Origin: Serratia sp. Ag1
GTDB taxonomy: Bacteria; Pseudomonadota; Gammaproteobacteria; Enterobacterales; Enterobacteriaceae
Assembly (NCBI RefSeq): GCF_000743355.1
Contig: NZ_JQEI01000002.1
Location: 62,001-126,000 of the forward strand
Direction of reading: 5' to 3'
Length of the DNA stretch: 64,000 nt
Under the pieces are notes generated by a model. The model saw only the letters and a list, made by a program, of their open reading frames with translations. It searched no databases and was not told the DNA's origin. Position numbers and translations under genes: made by a program. Position 1 is the first letter of the stretch. Every line of letters starts with the position of its first letter. Below are positions 19,424-29,613 of this stretch, in pieces.

Positions 19424-20815
19424 ATGAAGAAACTGCTCCCCCTTCTTATCGGACTGAGCCTGAGTGGCTTCAGTGCAATGAGCCAAGCAGAAAATCTGTT
19501 ACAGGTTTACAAACAGGCAAGGGAAAGTAATCCTGATCTGCGTAAAACGGCGGCTGACCGTGATGCGGCGTTTGAAAAGATCAGTGAAGCACGCAGCCCA
19601 TTACTGCCACAGCTTGGATTATCTGCCGGTTACACCCATACCAACGGTTTTCGTGATGCAAACGGCGTCAACAGCAATGCCACCAACGGCTCCCTGGGGC
19701 TGACCCAGACCATTTTTGATATGTCTAAATGGCGCACGCTGACACTGCAGGAAAAAACCGCCGGTATTTCAGATGTCACTTACCAGACCGCATCGCAAAA
19801 ATTAATCCTTGATACCGCAACCGCCTACTTTAACGTGCTGCAGGCGATAGATTCGCTGTCTTATGTTCAGGCCAACAAACTGGCGGTTTACCGTACTCTG
19901 GATCAGACCACCCAGCGCTTTAACGTCGGGCTGGTGGCGATTACCGACGTGCAGAACGCCCGCTCCAACTACGACACCGTGTTGGCCAATGAAGTGACCG
20001 CGCGTAACAATCTGGATAATGCAGCAGAAAGCCTGCGCCAGATCACCGGTACTTTCTACCCGGAACTGGCTTCGCTGAATACGAACAAATTCAGCACCCA
20101 GCGCCCGGATGCGGTGAATAACCTGCTGAAAGACGCCGAGAAACGCAACCTGAGCCTGCTGTCTGCCCGCTTAAGCCAAGACCTGGCCCGTGAACAGATC
20201 AAATCAGCCCAAACCGGCTATATGCCAACCATTGACGTTAACGCGTCTACCGGTATTACCAATACCAGAAACAGCGGTTCCAACAATCCCAATCCAGGCA
20301 CTAGGGATAATGGTCAAAATCAGGTCGGTGTCAGTTTAAATCTGCCGCTGTATAACGGTGGGGTTACCAACTCACGGGTGCAACAGGCGCAATACAACTT
20401 CGTCGGTGCCAGCGAGCAGTTGGAAAGCGTGCACCGCAGCGTAGTACAGACCGTGCGTTCTTCTTTCAACAACGTCTCGGCCTCTGTCAGCAGCATCAAC
20501 GCCTACAAACAGGCGGTCGTTTCTGCTCAGAGCTCACTGGATGCGACTGAAGCGGGTTACGAGGTGGGCACCCGTACCATCGTCGACGTGCTGAATGCTA
20601 CCACCACGTTGTATAACGCCAAGCAGCAGCTTTCCAGCGCGCGCTATTCCTATCTGATCAATCAGTTGAACATCAAGTCTGCACTCGGCACGCTGAATGA
20701 AAACGATCTGATGGTGATGAATGGCGTGTTAGATAAGCCTGTCTCGACGTCTCCAGACCTGGTTGCACCAGAGAGTACGCCAAAATCTGCTAGCGGCAGC
20801 ACATTGCGTAACTGA
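19424..20815 (+). CDS. tolC: Outer membrane channel TolC
   Basis: TolC is the trimeric outer-membrane duct for AcrAB-type efflux and type I secretion. Two in-frame ATGs exist (19418 and 19424); the second has AAGGA at six-base spacing and gives the canonical MKKLLPLLIGLSLSG. The protein is 463 residues, with a signal peptide ending MSQA and two outer-membrane-efflux repeats; SIFDMSK-type and NVGLVAITDVQNAR motifs match family conserved stretches. The C-terminus is about 30 residues shorter than in E. coli, in the variable tail. An intrinsic terminator follows. Confidence 0.97.
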   Translation: MKKLLPLLIGLSLSGFSAMSQAENLLQVYKQARESNPDLRKTAADRDAAFEKISEARSPLLPQLGLSAGYTHTNGFRDANGVNSNATNGSLGLTQTIFDMSKWRTLTLQEKTAGISDVTYQTASQKLILDTATAYFNVLQAIDSLSYVQANKLAVYRTLDQTTQRFNVGLVAITDVQNARSNYDTVLANEVTARNNLDNAAESLRQITGTFYPELASLNTNKFSTQRPDAVNNLLKDAEKRNLSLLSARLSQDLAREQIKSAQTGYMPTIDVNASTGITNTRNSGSNNPNPGTRDNGQNQVGVSLNLPLYNGGVTNSRVQQAQYNFVGASEQLESVHRSVVQTVRSSFNNVSASVSSINAYKQAVVSAQSSLDATEAGYEVGTRTIVDVLNATTTLYNAKQQLSSARYSYLINQLNIKSALGTLNENDLMVMNGVLDKPVSTSPDLVAPESTPKSASGSTLRN

Positions 20816-20840
20816 TTGGCGTCGCTAGCATTATCAGCTC

Positions 20841-20870
20841 AGGGCTCGGCAATGCCGGGCCCGTTTTTTT
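20841..20870 (+). terminator. Intrinsic terminator of tolC
   Basis: GGGCTCGGCA-AT-GCCGGGCCC followed by GTTTTTTT lies 26 bases after the tolC stop. Confidence 0.8.
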
Positions 20871-20883
20871 ATGCTCTAGCTTG

Positions 20884-21321
20884 CTATTTGAGCGGTATCA
20901 TGAGCTCCACATGGCATTGGTCTGATGCCTGATGCCATATTTTATAGCGTTCTAGCGTTGGTAAATCACTCTGTGTGTACCCAGTTGGCAGGCCCCGTTC
21001 CTTGAGCATTTCCCAGGTTTTTCTCAACAGTTCCTCAGAGATTTTACCCTTTACCTCGAGCAGTAAAAAACGGGTAGCGGGATATTCATAGCTCTCAAAT
21101 CCATCAACGCTCGGGCTTTCAACGCCAGCCATGTAATCGTTCCACCCGCTGGGGCTAAAACCAAAACAAAGCCCAATGTCACAATCTTTGCCTGCCAATG
21201 CTTCCAGCTTCTGTTTACTGCCGTCTGATTTGATCAGATCCCAAACACCACCGCCATCGGGAACCACTTTGCGAATACCAATAATCGTAAATGCTTTTTT
21301 ATCAACCAGATGAACATCCAT
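20884..21321 (-). CDS. GyrI-like / AraC effector-binding-domain protein
   Basis: The start at 21321 gives 145 residues; an in-frame ATG at 21333 would add four. The pattern MDVHLVDKKAFTIIGIRKVV at the start, a central FGFSP segment and the C-terminal LERYKIWHQASDQCHVELMI are those of stand-alone GyrI-like small-molecule-binding domains (SbmC/Rob C-terminal fold). Such proteins bind hydrophobic or cationic compounds; some protect gyrase from toxins. No DNA-binding domain is attached. It is convergent with tolC and probably monocistronic. The ligand is unknown. Confidence 0.75.
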   Translation of the reverse strand: MDVHLVDKKAFTIIGIRKVVPDGGGVWDLIKSDGSKQKLEALAGKDCDIGLCFGFSPSGWNDYMAGVESPSVDGFESYEYPATRFLLLEVKGKISEELLRKTWEMLKERGLPTGYTQSDLPTLERYKIWHQASDQCHVELMIPLK

Positions 21322-21611
21322 GCTATCCCCCATTGCTTACCCTGTAACCCGTTTACGCACCAGTCATTGCGTCTAGGCTCACCGAACACCGTTGGCGAAC
21401 TGTAGAAAGTTTAAGCATTACAAGTTGCATCATGGTGCTTATATCAAGCTTTCTCCTGCCGTAAAGCGAACTGACGCACATCGCAACGTATAACTGCGTA
21501 AAGAGTGGATTCTATAGGTGTTTTCGCTTTAATTGTGACCATCTTTCCCCTATCCTTACGGCCTACTACTGGGTAAGGGCGAATACAGCCCAAATGATGG
21601 GATTACTAACG

Positions 21612-22271
21612 ATGAAACGGACAAAAAACATCAACCGAGATACATTCCGCAAATCCTGGCGCGTTGCGCCCGTGGCTTTGGCGATCAGCGCAGTCTTTAT
21701 GCTGGCCGGCTGCGAACAGGCGGATGAAACGGTTTCTCTTTATCAGAATGCCGACGATTGTTCGCGCGCTAACCCTTCAATGAGCGAGCAATGCACCACT
21801 GCGTATAACAATGCGCTGAAAGAAGCAGAAAAAACTGCGCCGAAGTATGCCACCCGTGAAGATTGCGTTGCCGAATTCGGCGAAACGCAATGTGCACAAT
21901 CTCAGGCTCCTGCACAGGCAGGTATGGCCGCAGAATCGCAAAGCAGCGGCAGCATGTGGATGCCTTTGATGGCAGGCTACATGATGGGCCGTATGATGGG
22001 CGGTTCAGGCTTCGCCCAGCAACCGTTGTTCACCTCTAAAAACGGTGCCAGCCCGGCAAGCGGCAAGTTTGTTGATGCTACTGGCAAGAGCTATGGCCCG
22101 GCAACCGCAGGTGGCCGCACCATGACCGTACCGAAAACCGCCATGGCCCCGAAACCCGCCGTCACCAACACCATCACCCGTGGTGGTTTCGGTGAAAGCG
22201 TTGCCAAGCAAACCAGCATGCAGCGCAGCAGCGCCACTTCCAGCTCCAGCTCTCGCAGCATGGGCGGTTAA
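21612..22271 (+). CDS. ygiB: DUF1190 lipoprotein-like protein YgiB
   Basis: The start at 21612 gives 219 residues beginning [15 protein letters not shown] hydrophobic segment ends in a lipobox-like LAGC about residue 35. A Met/Gly-rich segment ([11 protein letters not shown]) follows, then a Ser-rich tail RSMGG identical in style to E. coli YgiB. The function is unknown; it is conserved beside ygiC. ygiC starts 3 bp after the ygiB stop, so they are translationally coupled. The N-terminal extension before the hydrophobic segment is long for a classical lipoprotein. Confidence 0.92.
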   Translation: MKRTKNINRDTFRKSWRVAPVALAISAVFMLAGCEQADETVSLYQNADDCSRANPSMSEQCTTAYNNALKEAEKTAPKYATREDCVAEFGETQCAQSQAPAQAGMAAESQSSGSMWMPLMAGYMMGRMMGGSGFAQQPLFTSKNGASPASGKFVDATGKSYGPATAGGRTMTVPKTAMAPKPAVTNTITRGGFGESVAKQTSMQRSSATSSSSSRSMGG

Positions 22272-22274
22272 GGC

Positions 22275-23435
22275 ATGAAACGCGTTGCGATTACCGAGCG
22301 CCCGGACTGGCGCGAAAAAGCCACTGAATTTGGTTTTCAGTTCCACACCATGTACGGCGAGCCGTACTGGTGTGAAGACGCTTACTATCAGTTCACTCTG
22401 GCACAGATTGAAGAACTCGAAAACGCCACCGCAGAGCTGCATCAAATGTGCCTGCAAGTGGTAGAAAAAGTGGTCAACAGCGACGAGTTGATGACCAAGT
22501 TCTGTATTCCCAAGCATACTTGGGATTTCGTCCGCAGCGCTTGGCGTACCAATCAGCCTTCGCTGTATTCACGCCTCGATCTGGCTTATGACGGCATCAA
22601 TCCGCCCAAGCTGTTAGAAAACAACGCCGACACGCCCACTTCGCTCTATGAAGCAGCCTTTTTCCAATGGCTGTGGCTGGAAGACCAGATCAACGCTGGC
22701 AAGCTGGATCCAGAGTCCGATCAGTACAACAGCCTGCAAGAAAAACTGATCGAGCGCTTTGGCGAGCTGCAAGCCCATCACGGCTTTAACCTGCTGCATC
22801 TGGCCTGCTGCCAAGATAGCGAAGAAGATCGCGGCACGGTGCAATATCTGCAGGATTGTGCGCTGGAAGCTGGGCTGCCGACCGAATTCCTGTTTATGGA
22901 AGAGATCGGCCTCGGCGAGAAAGGCCAGTTTACCGATCTGCAAAACCAGGTCATCGGTAACCTGTTCAAGCTCTATCCGTGGGAATTCATGCTGCGCGAA
23001 ATGTTTTCCACCAAGCTGGAAGACGCTGGCGTGCGCTGGTTAGAACCAGCATGGAAAAGCATCATCTCCAACAAGGCACTGTTGCCATTGCTGTGGGAAA
23101 TGTTCCCTAATCATCCAAACCTGTTACCGGCTTACTTTGCGCAAGACGATCATCCACCATTGGATCACTACGTCACCAAACCGCTGTTCTCACGCGAAGG
23201 GGCAAATATCCAGATCGTGCAAAACGGCCAGGAAGTCGCGCGCGTCGAAGGGCCATACGGCGAAGAAGGCATGATTGTGCAGCAATTCCATCCACTGCCA
23301 CAGTTTGAAGGTAGCTATACGCTGATCGGTAGCTGGCTGGTTAACGATCAACCCTGCGGTATCGGCATACGGGAAGATCGCGAGTTGATCACCCAGGATC
23401 TGTCACGCTTCTACCCGCATATCATCCTTGGCTGA
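22275..23435 (+). CDS. ygiC: ATP-grasp glutathionylspermidine-synthase-like protein YgiC
   Basis: This 386-residue protein, the same length as E. coli YgiC, corresponds to the C-terminal synthetase half of glutathionylspermidine synthase (GSP_synth domain) without the amidase half. The ATP-grasp fold is recognised by [13 protein letters not shown] and the late [13 protein letters not shown] and [11 protein letters not shown] stretches. It probably ligates a peptide to an amine, but E. coli YgiC is reported not to make glutathionylspermidine itself; the substrate remains unclear. It is coupled to ygiB and followed by a convergent hairpin terminator. Confidence 0.92.
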   Translation: MKRVAITERPDWREKATEFGFQFHTMYGEPYWCEDAYYQFTLAQIEELENATAELHQMCLQVVEKVVNSDELMTKFCIPKHTWDFVRSAWRTNQPSLYSRLDLAYDGINPPKLLENNADTPTSLYEAAFFQWLWLEDQINAGKLDPESDQYNSLQEKLIERFGELQAHHGFNLLHLACCQDSEEDRGTVQYLQDCALEAGLPTEFLFMEEIGLGEKGQFTDLQNQVIGNLFKLYPWEFMLREMFSTKLEDAGVRWLEPAWKSIISNKALLPLLWEMFPNHPNLLPAYFAQDDHPPLDHYVTKPLFSREGANIQIVQNGQEVARVEGPYGEEGMIVQQFHPLPQFEGSYTLIGSWLVNDQPCGIGIREDRELITQDLSRFYPHIILG

Positions 23436-23451
23436 TCGTGCGTTGCAATAA

Positions 23452-23480
23452 ATTGGGCGTAACACTCGATTACGCCCAAT
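23452..23480. terminator. Bidirectional hairpin between ygiC and ygiD
   Basis: A perfect 11-bp stem ATTGGGCGTAA / TTACGCCCAAT with a 7-base loop lies between convergent genes. Confidence 0.65.
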
Positions 23481-23484
23481 CATA

Positions 23485-24267
23485 TTACCCTACCTGCACC
23501 GAAAGCATGCTCAATGCCCCCATTTCAATGCCATCGACCGGGATTGAGATGGGTTCTTTGCCGTTCCACCCCCCCAGTACATACAGCAATGGCAGATAAT
23601 GTTCCGGTGTCGGATTCGACAGCGCCGCACCTTCATGCTGCATAAAGTTCACTAATGGATGATGTTCCCCCTGATAATTCAGGTTCTCGCGCACGTACTG
23701 GTTAAATGATTCCGCCCACGGGTACGGGCTGGCATTCCCCTGCCACTTCACCATCCGCAGGTTATGCACCACGTTGCCGCTGGCAACGATCATGATGCCC
23801 TGATCACGTAATGCCGCCAGCTTGCGCCCCAGTTCATAGTGGTACTGGGCGGGCTGAGTCCCATCAATACTGAGCTGCACCACTGGAATATCCGCTTGCG
23901 GGTACATTTTTATTAACACGCCCCACGTGCCGTGATCCAATCCCCATTCACCGGTATCTGCACCCACTTCGATCGGGGCCAGCAAGGCCTGCAATTGCGC
24001 CGCTAATTCAGGTGATCCTGGGGCCGGATACTGGGTATCAAACAACGCCTGAGGAAAACCGCCAAAGTCGTGAATAGTTTTTGGATGTACCATCGCCGTC
24101 ACGGCAGTCCCCCGGGTATACCAGTGGGCAGAAACCACAACGATCGCTTTCGGGCGTGGCAACTGTTCACCCAACGCACGCCATGCCTGGGTATAACGGT
24201 TCTCTTCCAGCACGTTCATCGGGCTACCGTGACCAAGAAAAAGTGCAGGCATACGAGAGATGTTCAT
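23485..24267 (-). CDS. ygiD: 4,5-DOPA dioxygenase extradiol-like protein
   Basis: This 260-residue member of the LigB-type extradiol dioxygenase family is of the YgiD/DODA group. The conserved metal-ligand regions are LFLGHGSPMN (His13), VSAHWYTRG and DHGTWGVLIKMYP, with a late ASGNVVHNLR. Homologues cleave the ring of L-DOPA to betalamic or muconic products with Zn or Fe. The physiological role in enterobacteria is unknown. It is convergent with ygiC. Its upstream region toward zupT carries a 200-bp repeat copy. Confidence 0.9.
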   Translation of the reverse strand: MNISRMPALFLGHGSPMNVLEENRYTQAWRALGEQLPRPKAIVVVSAHWYTRGTAVTAMVHPKTIHDFGGFPQALFDTQYPAPGSPELAAQLQALLAPIEVGADTGEWGLDHGTWGVLIKMYPQADIPVVQLSIDGTQPAQYHYELGRKLAALRDQGIMIVASGNVVHNLRMVKWQGNASPYPWAESFNQYVRENLNYQGEHHPLVNFMQHEGAALSNPTPEHYLPLLYVLGGWNGKEPISIPVDGIEMGALSMLSVQVG

Positions 24268-24385
24268 AAGTTATCCTTTGGTTAGCGTAATACTCTTGAT
24301 GCTGACTACATTACGCCCTTTATTTTCGGGAAACAGCCGGATAACCATGATGATGATCTTCAATAAATTTGAATGGCTAGAACAA

Positions 24386-24585
24386 TATACCCAAAATAAT
24401 TCAGGTTGCTTGTAGGCGGCAACTGAATGACAAACCGGTCAAAGACCGGTTTGAACAGCGCTTGCGCTGGCCCGTAGGGTGAGCCTCATTTATGAGGCTC
24501 ATAAGCCCCAGGAGCTTACTCAAGTAAGTGACTGGGATGAATGAAGGAAGCCAACACCCAAGCAACTTGAAGTATGACGGGTATA
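24386..24585. repeat. Palindromic intergenic repeat (copy 3, longest)
   Basis: This 200-bp element is bounded by TATACCCAAAATAATTCAGG and its imperfect complement ending AAGTATGACGGGTATA. Internal inverted repeats include ACCGGT-CAAAG-ACCGGT and the pair GAGCCTC-ATTTAT-GAGGCTC. It fills the divergent ygiD-zupT region (24268-24674), leaving about 90 bp before the zupT start for the promoter. Confidence 0.75.
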
Positions 24586-24674
24586 GAAGTAATCGGCCAA
24601 ATCAGCTCGATTTATACCTTTACTCTGTTAGTATCAGAACATAAACAATAATCATTAGCGTAAAGGAAATTATC

Positions 24675-25442
24675 TTGTCAGTACCGCTGATTCTGACCCT
24701 GCTGGCCGGTGGCGCAACCTTTGTTGGTGCCCTGTTCGGTATTATTGGGCAGAAACCTTCCAACCGTCTGCTGGCGTTTTCCCTCGGTTTTGCCGCAGGT
24801 ATTATGTTGCTGATTTCTCTGATGGAAATGCTACCTGCCGCATTGCATACCCCGGGGATGTCACCGATGCTCGGCTACGGCATGTTCATGCTCGGGCTAC
24901 TGGGTTACTTTACGCTCGATCGCCTGCTGCCACACCAACACCCACAGGATCTGGTACAAAAACCGATCAAACCGCACAACCTGAAGCGCACGGCGGTGTT
25001 GTTGACTCTGGGGATCAGCCTGCACAACTTCCCTGAAGGCATCGCTACTTTTGTCACTGCCAGCGCCGATCTGGAGCTTGGCATGGGGATTGCGTTGGCC
25101 GTCGCGATTCACAATATTCCCGAAGGGTTGGCTGTTGCCGGGCCAGTATATGCAGCCACCGGCTCCAAGACCAAGGCGTTGCTGTGGTCTGGGATCTCTG
25201 GCCTGGCGGAGATTCTGGGGGGCGTTATGGCCTTCCTCTTGTTGGGCCCGATGATTTCACCGGTAGTCATGGCATCGATTATGGCAGCGGTAGCAGGGAT
25301 TATGGTGGCACTGTCGGTGGATGAGCTAATGCCGCTGGCAAAAGAGATTGATCCGCACAATAACCCAAGCTATGGCGTGCTATGCGGTATGGCAGTGATG
25401 GGATTCAGCCTGACGCTGCTGCAAAACGGCGGAATAGGTTAA
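24675..25442 (+). CDS. zupT: Zinc transporter ZupT, TTG start
   Basis: This 255-residue ZIP-family importer has eight predicted transmembrane segments. The metal-binding motifs [11 protein letters not shown] and [12 protein letters not shown] are in TM4 and TM5. It takes up Zn(II), and less selectively Fe, Co and Mn, across the inner membrane. The start is a TTG (24675-24677) preceded by AAGGA at seven bases; the resulting N-terminus [12 protein letters not shown] matches the family. It is followed by a bidirectional terminator shared with ribB. Confidence 0.94.
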   Translation: MSVPLILTLLAGGATFVGALFGIIGQKPSNRLLAFSLGFAAGIMLLISLMEMLPAALHTPGMSPMLGYGMFMLGLLGYFTLDRLLPHQHPQDLVQKPIKPHNLKRTAVLLTLGISLHNFPEGIATFVTASADLELGMGIALAVAIHNIPEGLAVAGPVYAATGSKTKALLWSGISGLAEILGGVMAFLLLGPMISPVVMASIMAAVAGIMVALSVDELMPLAKEIDPHNNPSYGVLCGMAVMGFSLTLLQNGGIG

Positions 25443-25446
25443 CCAG

Positions 25447-25473
25447 AAAAAGCCGCGACACGCGCGGCTTTTT
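25447..25473. terminator. Bidirectional terminator between zupT and ribB
   Basis: AAAAAGCCGCG-ACA-CGCGCGGCTTTTT forms a GC-rich stem with A and T tracts on opposite sides, usable from both convergent genes. Confidence 0.8.
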
Positions 25474-25489
25474 AGCTCTTTTCAGCAAA

Positions 25490-26143
25490 TCAGCTGGCTT
25501 TTCTTTCCTGCGCCTGGCGGTAGGCCACCAGATCTTCGATGGTCAAGACCACCATGTCGTGTTGTCTGGCAAACACAATCACTTCCGGCGCATGTGCCAT
25601 GCTGCCATCATCGTTGGTCAGTTCACACAACACACCGGCAGGTTTGAAACCGGCCATTGAGACCAGATCGATCGTTGCTTCGGTATGGCCCCGGCGGCTC
25701 AGCACACCACCCGGCTGGGCACGTAGTGGGAACACATGGCCTGGGCGGCTTAGGTCGCTTGGTTTGGCGTTATCGGCAATAGCGGCACGAATGGTCGTCA
25801 GGCGATCGGAAGCTGACACACCGGTCGTCACGCCCTTTGCCGCTTCGATGGTTACGGTGAACGCCGTCTGAAACTGGCTGGAGTTGTTGGTGACCATCAT
25901 CGGCAGCTCAAGCTGCTGGCGGCGATCTTCGGTGATGCACAGGCACACAATACCGCTGCCGTGGCGAATGGTCAGCGCCATCTGCTCAACGGTCATGGTT
26001 TCTGCGGCGAAGATCATATCACCTTCGTTTTCACGGTTTTCATCATCCAACACCATCACACCGCGCCCATTGCGCAGTGCATCGAGCGCGCGTTCAACGC
26101 GTTCTGCTGGCGTGCCGAAATCTGAAAGTAGGGTCTGATTCAT
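25490..26143 (-). CDS. ribB: 3,4-dihydroxy-2-butanone 4-phosphate synthase
   Basis: This 217-residue enzyme converts ribulose-5-phosphate to the four-carbon riboflavin precursor. Motifs include [10 protein letters not shown] (acidic metal loop, residues 38-47), GSGIVC, and [11 protein letters not shown] near residue 150. It is single-domain RibB without the GTP cyclohydrolase fusion. Its 5' leader carries an FMN riboswitch at 26262-26411, so it is repressed when FMN is abundant. It is convergent with zupT. Confidence 0.96.
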   Translation of the reverse strand: MNQTLLSDFGTPAERVERALDALRNGRGVMVLDDENRENEGDMIFAAETMTVEQMALTIRHGSGIVCLCITEDRRQQLELPMMVTNNSSQFQTAFTVTIEAAKGVTTGVSASDRLTTIRAAIADNAKPSDLSRPGHVFPLRAQPGGVLSRRGHTEATIDLVSMAGFKPAGVLCELTNDDGSMAHAPEVIVFARQHDMVVLTIEDLVAYRQAQERKAS

Positions 26144-26261
26144 GGTAAAAAAACCTCATTAATATTATGGATTACCAGAACCAGGGCTAGCTTGAGGAGT
26201 GACTATCACAATAGCCGAAAAAATAACGCAAGCGGGCATAAGCCCGACAGGTGTCGTTACT

Positions 26262-26411
26262 CTCTCCCATCCGGACTATAACCGTCGGCCCCGGAATTAC
26301 ACCGGATCTGCTGACCTCTAACCTCCCTCAAGAGAGAAGTTGAGCGCTCGCGGGCTTTCACCGTAGAAGATGATTTACCGCCGGTGGGGACTTTCACCCC
26401 GCCCTGAGAAT
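26262..26411 (-). promoter_or_regulatory. FMN riboswitch (RFN element) in the ribB leader
   Basis: Read on the minus strand the leader contains the conserved RFN blocks in order: AGGGCGGGGTGAAAGTCCCC, ACCGGCGGTAA, AGCCCGCGAGC, a variable hairpin built on TCTCTCTTGAGGGAG, CCGGTGTAATTCCGG, GCCGACGGTTATAGTC and CGGATGGGAGAG. FMN binding is known to shut off ribB expression in enterobacteria. About 120 bp separate it from the ribB start; that stretch is the likely expression platform. Confidence 0.95.
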
Positions 26412-26543
26412 AAGCCTCTCGACTATAGCGCCATCACCCTTGTCTTTCAAGCCACGGCTGCTAGATGAAGAGTATGGGTTTATCCGGCGGGCAACTCGCA
26501 TTACACTAGGCTCCAGCCACCCAATATCAGAAAGGGAAATGCC

Positions 26544-26819
26544 ATGATTGACCCGAAAAAAATTGAACAGATCGCACGCCAAGTACAAGAATCTCTGCCT
26601 AAAGGCGTACGGGAATTCGGGGAAGACGTTGAGAAAAAAGTCCGTCAGGTACTGCAATCGCAACTGACCCGTTTGGATCTGGTTAACCGCGAAGAATTCG
26701 ACGTGCAGACCCAAGTGCTCTTGCGTACCCGTGAGAAGCTGGCGTTGCTGGAACAGCGTTTGTCCGAGCTGGAAGGCAAACTGAATACCGCACCCACTGC
26801 CAAGCCAGAAGACGAATAA
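26544..26819 (+). CDS. ubiK: Ubiquinone biosynthesis accessory factor UbiK (YqiC)
   Basis: This 91-residue protein begins [20 protein letters not shown], matching E. coli YqiC/UbiK. A C-terminal coiled coil covers [19 protein letters not shown] (about residues 61-80). It binds UbiJ and supports aerobic ubiquinone synthesis; it also has membrane-fusogenic properties. It is divergent from ribB and convergent with the exporter gene. The A/E-rich tail after residue 80 is variable. Confidence 0.93.
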   Translation: MIDPKKIEQIARQVQESLPKGVREFGEDVEKKVRQVLQSQLTRLDLVNREEFDVQTQVLLRTREKLALLEQRLSELEGKLNTAPTAKPEDE

Positions 26820-26847
26820 GCCTGACCAAGGGCGCCGCAGCGCGCCC

Positions 26848-28095
26848 TTACTCCTTCCTGACAACCACCTGCACCCGGCGTGGCAACACCAGCCAGATCA
26901 GCACCAGCATCACTAATGCATACAGGCTTTTCCAGCCGATGATCACCAGCAGCAACAGGCACAGTATTGAACCCATCACCGCCATCAGCCGCGCACGGCC
27001 CTGCAGGATCCGGCAACCGGCCAGCATACACAGCAGGTAAATCAGCACAAAGATCCCATTGGCATACACCAGCAGAGTATCAAGCGGCAGATTCAGGGTA
27101 TAAATCAGCAGGGTGAAAGCCAGGCAGCAACCGACGACTGCACTCAGGGCATTCACCGGCACCTGGCCTGCAGAAAGCTTAGCCAGCGCGCTTGATGGCC
27201 TGGCCTGCGACCACACCAGGCGGGCAAAACTTTGGGTATAGATATTCACGCTGGCAAAACAGGCCAGATAACCGATGATGCAGGCAATCCACAACGCACT
27301 TTCACCAAACAGTTGTACCACCACGCCGGGCAACGAAGCCGCAGCGGCGCGATCGGCACCATAGGCATGAAAGTGCAGCACCGCCACGGTGCAACCCCAG
27401 TAAACCGCACCGGCTACCAGCATGCCAATCAGCAGCGCACGCGGGAAGTCTCGCTCAGAATTACGGAATTCGGTAGCAAGGTGGGCGAATGCTTCCAGCC
27501 CGACGAAGCACCAAAACATCACGGCCAAAGCGTGGAACATATTGGGCCTGGAAATCTCATTGATCACAGGCCAAGGGATCTGCGCAGGCGTAATGCCACC
27601 TCGCCACCAGATCGCCACCACCAGCAGAACAACCAGAATAGCGATCAACGTCTGGATATTGGCGCTAGAACCCGCGCTACGCGTGCCAAGCAGCCAGACC
27701 ACCACCAGCGTGGCGATCTGCACCAGCAGCAAACCGTTGGCGCTCCAGCCGAATGCCGATTGCCAGAAACCTGCCGCAATTTGCAATGCGGCGGGCAACC
27801 CCACGGGGATCACCGAGAGAAACAGCCAGCCGGTCACTTTCGCCATGCGCGGCCCGAAGGCCATGCCGACAAAATGCGCCGCCCCACCCGCACTGGGAAA
27901 GTGGCGGCCTAACGCTGCAAAGGCGATAGCAATCGGGAACACCAGCGCAAGTAATATCGGCCAGGCCCACAGGCTGTCATTGCCTGCGACCTGCGCTGCC
28001 AGTGCTGGCACGGCAAATACACCCGTTCCCAGCAGCGAAGTGGACAACAGCCCAACGCCCTGCGCCAAACTCAGATCCTGTTTCAGTCCACTCAC
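26848..28095 (-). CDS. yjeH: APC-family amino-acid exporter (YjeH-like)
   Basis: This 415-residue protein with about twelve transmembrane segments begins MSGLKQDLSLAQGVGLLSTS, nearly the same as E. coli YjeH, an exporter of L-methionine and branched-chain amino acids. Conserved parts include GRHFPSAGGAAHFVGMAFG and MFWCFVGLEAFAHLATEF. In E. coli yjeH lies elsewhere (near groEL), so its position next to hldE is a local rearrangement. It ends 18 bp before hldE starts on the opposite reading order: both are on the minus strand, with hldE upstream. Confidence 0.88.
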   Translation of the reverse strand: MSGLKQDLSLAQGVGLLSTSLLGTGVFAVPALAAQVAGNDSLWAWPILLALVFPIAIAFAALGRHFPSAGGAAHFVGMAFGPRMAKVTGWLFLSVIPVGLPAALQIAAGFWQSAFGWSANGLLLVQIATLVVVWLLGTRSAGSSANIQTLIAILVVLLVVAIWWRGGITPAQIPWPVINEISRPNMFHALAVMFWCFVGLEAFAHLATEFRNSERDFPRALLIGMLVAGAVYWGCTVAVLHFHAYGADRAAAASLPGVVVQLFGESALWIACIIGYLACFASVNIYTQSFARLVWSQARPSSALAKLSAGQVPVNALSAVVGCCLAFTLLIYTLNLPLDTLLVYANGIFVLIYLLCMLAGCRILQGRARLMAVMGSILCLLLLVIIGWKSLYALVMLVLIWLVLPRRVQVVVRKE

Positions 28096-28113
28096 GCTAA
28101 GCCTTATTGAGCG

Positions 28114-29544
28114 TTAATCACGCCCATCTTTGATGGCCTTGATGATGTTGGTTGTTGATAACCCATCTTCAAAGTTCAGCACTTTCACTTCACCGCCGTT
28201 GGCCCAGACTTCGGCACTGCCAGCAATGTCCTGCGGTTTGTAGTCACCGCCTTTGACCAGTAAATCAGGCAAAACGTCGGCGATCAGGCGCTGCGGTGTA
28301 TCCTCTTCAAACGGTACCACCCAATCCACTGCCCCTAATGCTCCCAACACGATCATACGGTTTTCCAACGGGTTGATCGGACGGGTTTCCCCTTTCAGGC
28401 GTTTGGTGGAGGCATCGCTGTTAACGGCGACGATCAGGCGATCGCCCAATTTGCGGGCATTCGCCAGATAAGAAACGTGCCCAGCATGCAGAATGTCAAA
28501 GATGCCGTTAGTCATCACCACTTTTTCACCGCGCTGCCGCGCCTGCGCCACAGCTTTTTTCAGCTCGGCTTCGGTCATGACGCCAAAACCGGTCTCGGCA
28601 CGTCCACGAATGGCGTTTTCCAGCTCGATGGGGGAAACGGTTGAAGTGCCCAGCTTACCGACCACCACCCCTGCCGCCGCATTGGCCAGGAAGCACGACT
28701 CTTCCAGCGTGTTGCCTGCCGCCAGAGCGGTGGCCAGCACGCCAATCACCGTATCACCGGCACCGGTAACATCGAACACTTCCTGCGCCTGCGTCGGCAA
28801 ATGCAACGGGGCACAACCCGGCTGCAGCAGCGTCATCCCTTGCTCGGAACGGGTCACCAGCAAAGCAGACAGTGCATAATCTGCCACCAGTTTCATGCCA
28901 CGCTCAACCAACTCCTCTTCATTTTTACAATGGCCGACTACCGCTTCGAATTCGGACAGGTTTGGCGTCAGCAGCGTCGCGCCACGGTAACGCTCAAAAT
29001 CGGTGCCTTTCGGATCGATCAGCACTGGCACCTTTGCCGCACGTGCCAGGGCGATCATCCCCTGCACTTTGCTTAATGCGCCTTTACCGTAGTCCGACAG
29101 CACCAGTGCGCCAATCTGCGGCAGTGCCTGCTGAATGCGCTCCAGCATCGGTTGCGGATCGACGTTAGAGAACCCTTCTTCGAAATCAAGGCGGATCAAC
29201 TGCTGGTTGCGAGAAAGCACGCGCAGCTTGGTGATAGTCGGATGCGTCGGCACCGAAACAAAATCACAGCGCACGTTGACTTCGTTCAGCTTGGCGCTCA
29301 GCGCACGCGCCGCATCGTCGATACCGGTCAGCCCTACCAGGCGCGAATTGGCCCCGAGCGAAGCAATATTCATGGCAACGTTAGCCGCACCACCGGGACG
29401 CTCTTCGATAGTATCCACCTTGACCACCGGCACCGGTGCTTCCGGTGAAATACGGCTGGTCGGCCCATACCAATAGCGATCCAACATGACGTCACCAACC
29501 ACCAACACACCGGCGCGGCGAAAATCAGGCAGTGTAACTTTCAT
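28114..29544 (-). CDS. hldE: Bifunctional heptose 7-phosphate kinase / heptose 1-phosphate adenylyltransferase
   Basis: The start at 29544 (GGAG at eight bases) gives 476 residues; 13 further codons upstream are unlikely to be translated. The N-terminal ribokinase-like domain has [18 protein letters not shown] and [11 protein letters not shown]. The C-terminal nucleotidyltransferase domain begins at about residue 340 and has [15 protein letters not shown]. It makes ADP-heptose for the lipopolysaccharide inner core. It is downstream of glnE with a 70 bp gap, as in E. coli. Confidence 0.96.
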   Translation of the reverse strand: MKVTLPDFRRAGVLVVGDVMLDRYWYGPTSRISPEAPVPVVKVDTIEERPGGAANVAMNIASLGANSRLVGLTGIDDAARALSAKLNEVNVRCDFVSVPTHPTITKLRVLSRNQQLIRLDFEEGFSNVDPQPMLERIQQALPQIGALVLSDYGKGALSKVQGMIALARAAKVPVLIDPKGTDFERYRGATLLTPNLSEFEAVVGHCKNEEELVERGMKLVADYALSALLVTRSEQGMTLLQPGCAPLHLPTQAQEVFDVTGAGDTVIGVLATALAAGNTLEESCFLANAAAGVVVGKLGTSTVSPIELENAIRGRAETGFGVMTEAELKKAVAQARQRGEKVVMTNGIFDILHAGHVSYLANARKLGDRLIVAVNSDASTKRLKGETRPINPLENRMIVLGALGAVDWVVPFEEDTPQRLIADVLPDLLVKGGDYKPQDIAGSAEVWANGGEVKVLNFEDGLSTTNIIKAIKDGRD

Positions 29545-29613
29545 CCGATAACTCCAAACAAGTCGTAAAAATAAATTCGGCAAATATTACCATAGCGGCA
29601 GGTAATAACCCGG

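Noticed and set aside
26394-26864. 156-codon minus-strand open frame across ubiK and the riboswitch
   Set aside because: It overlaps the FMN riboswitch and is antisense to ubiK, which is a clear homologue.
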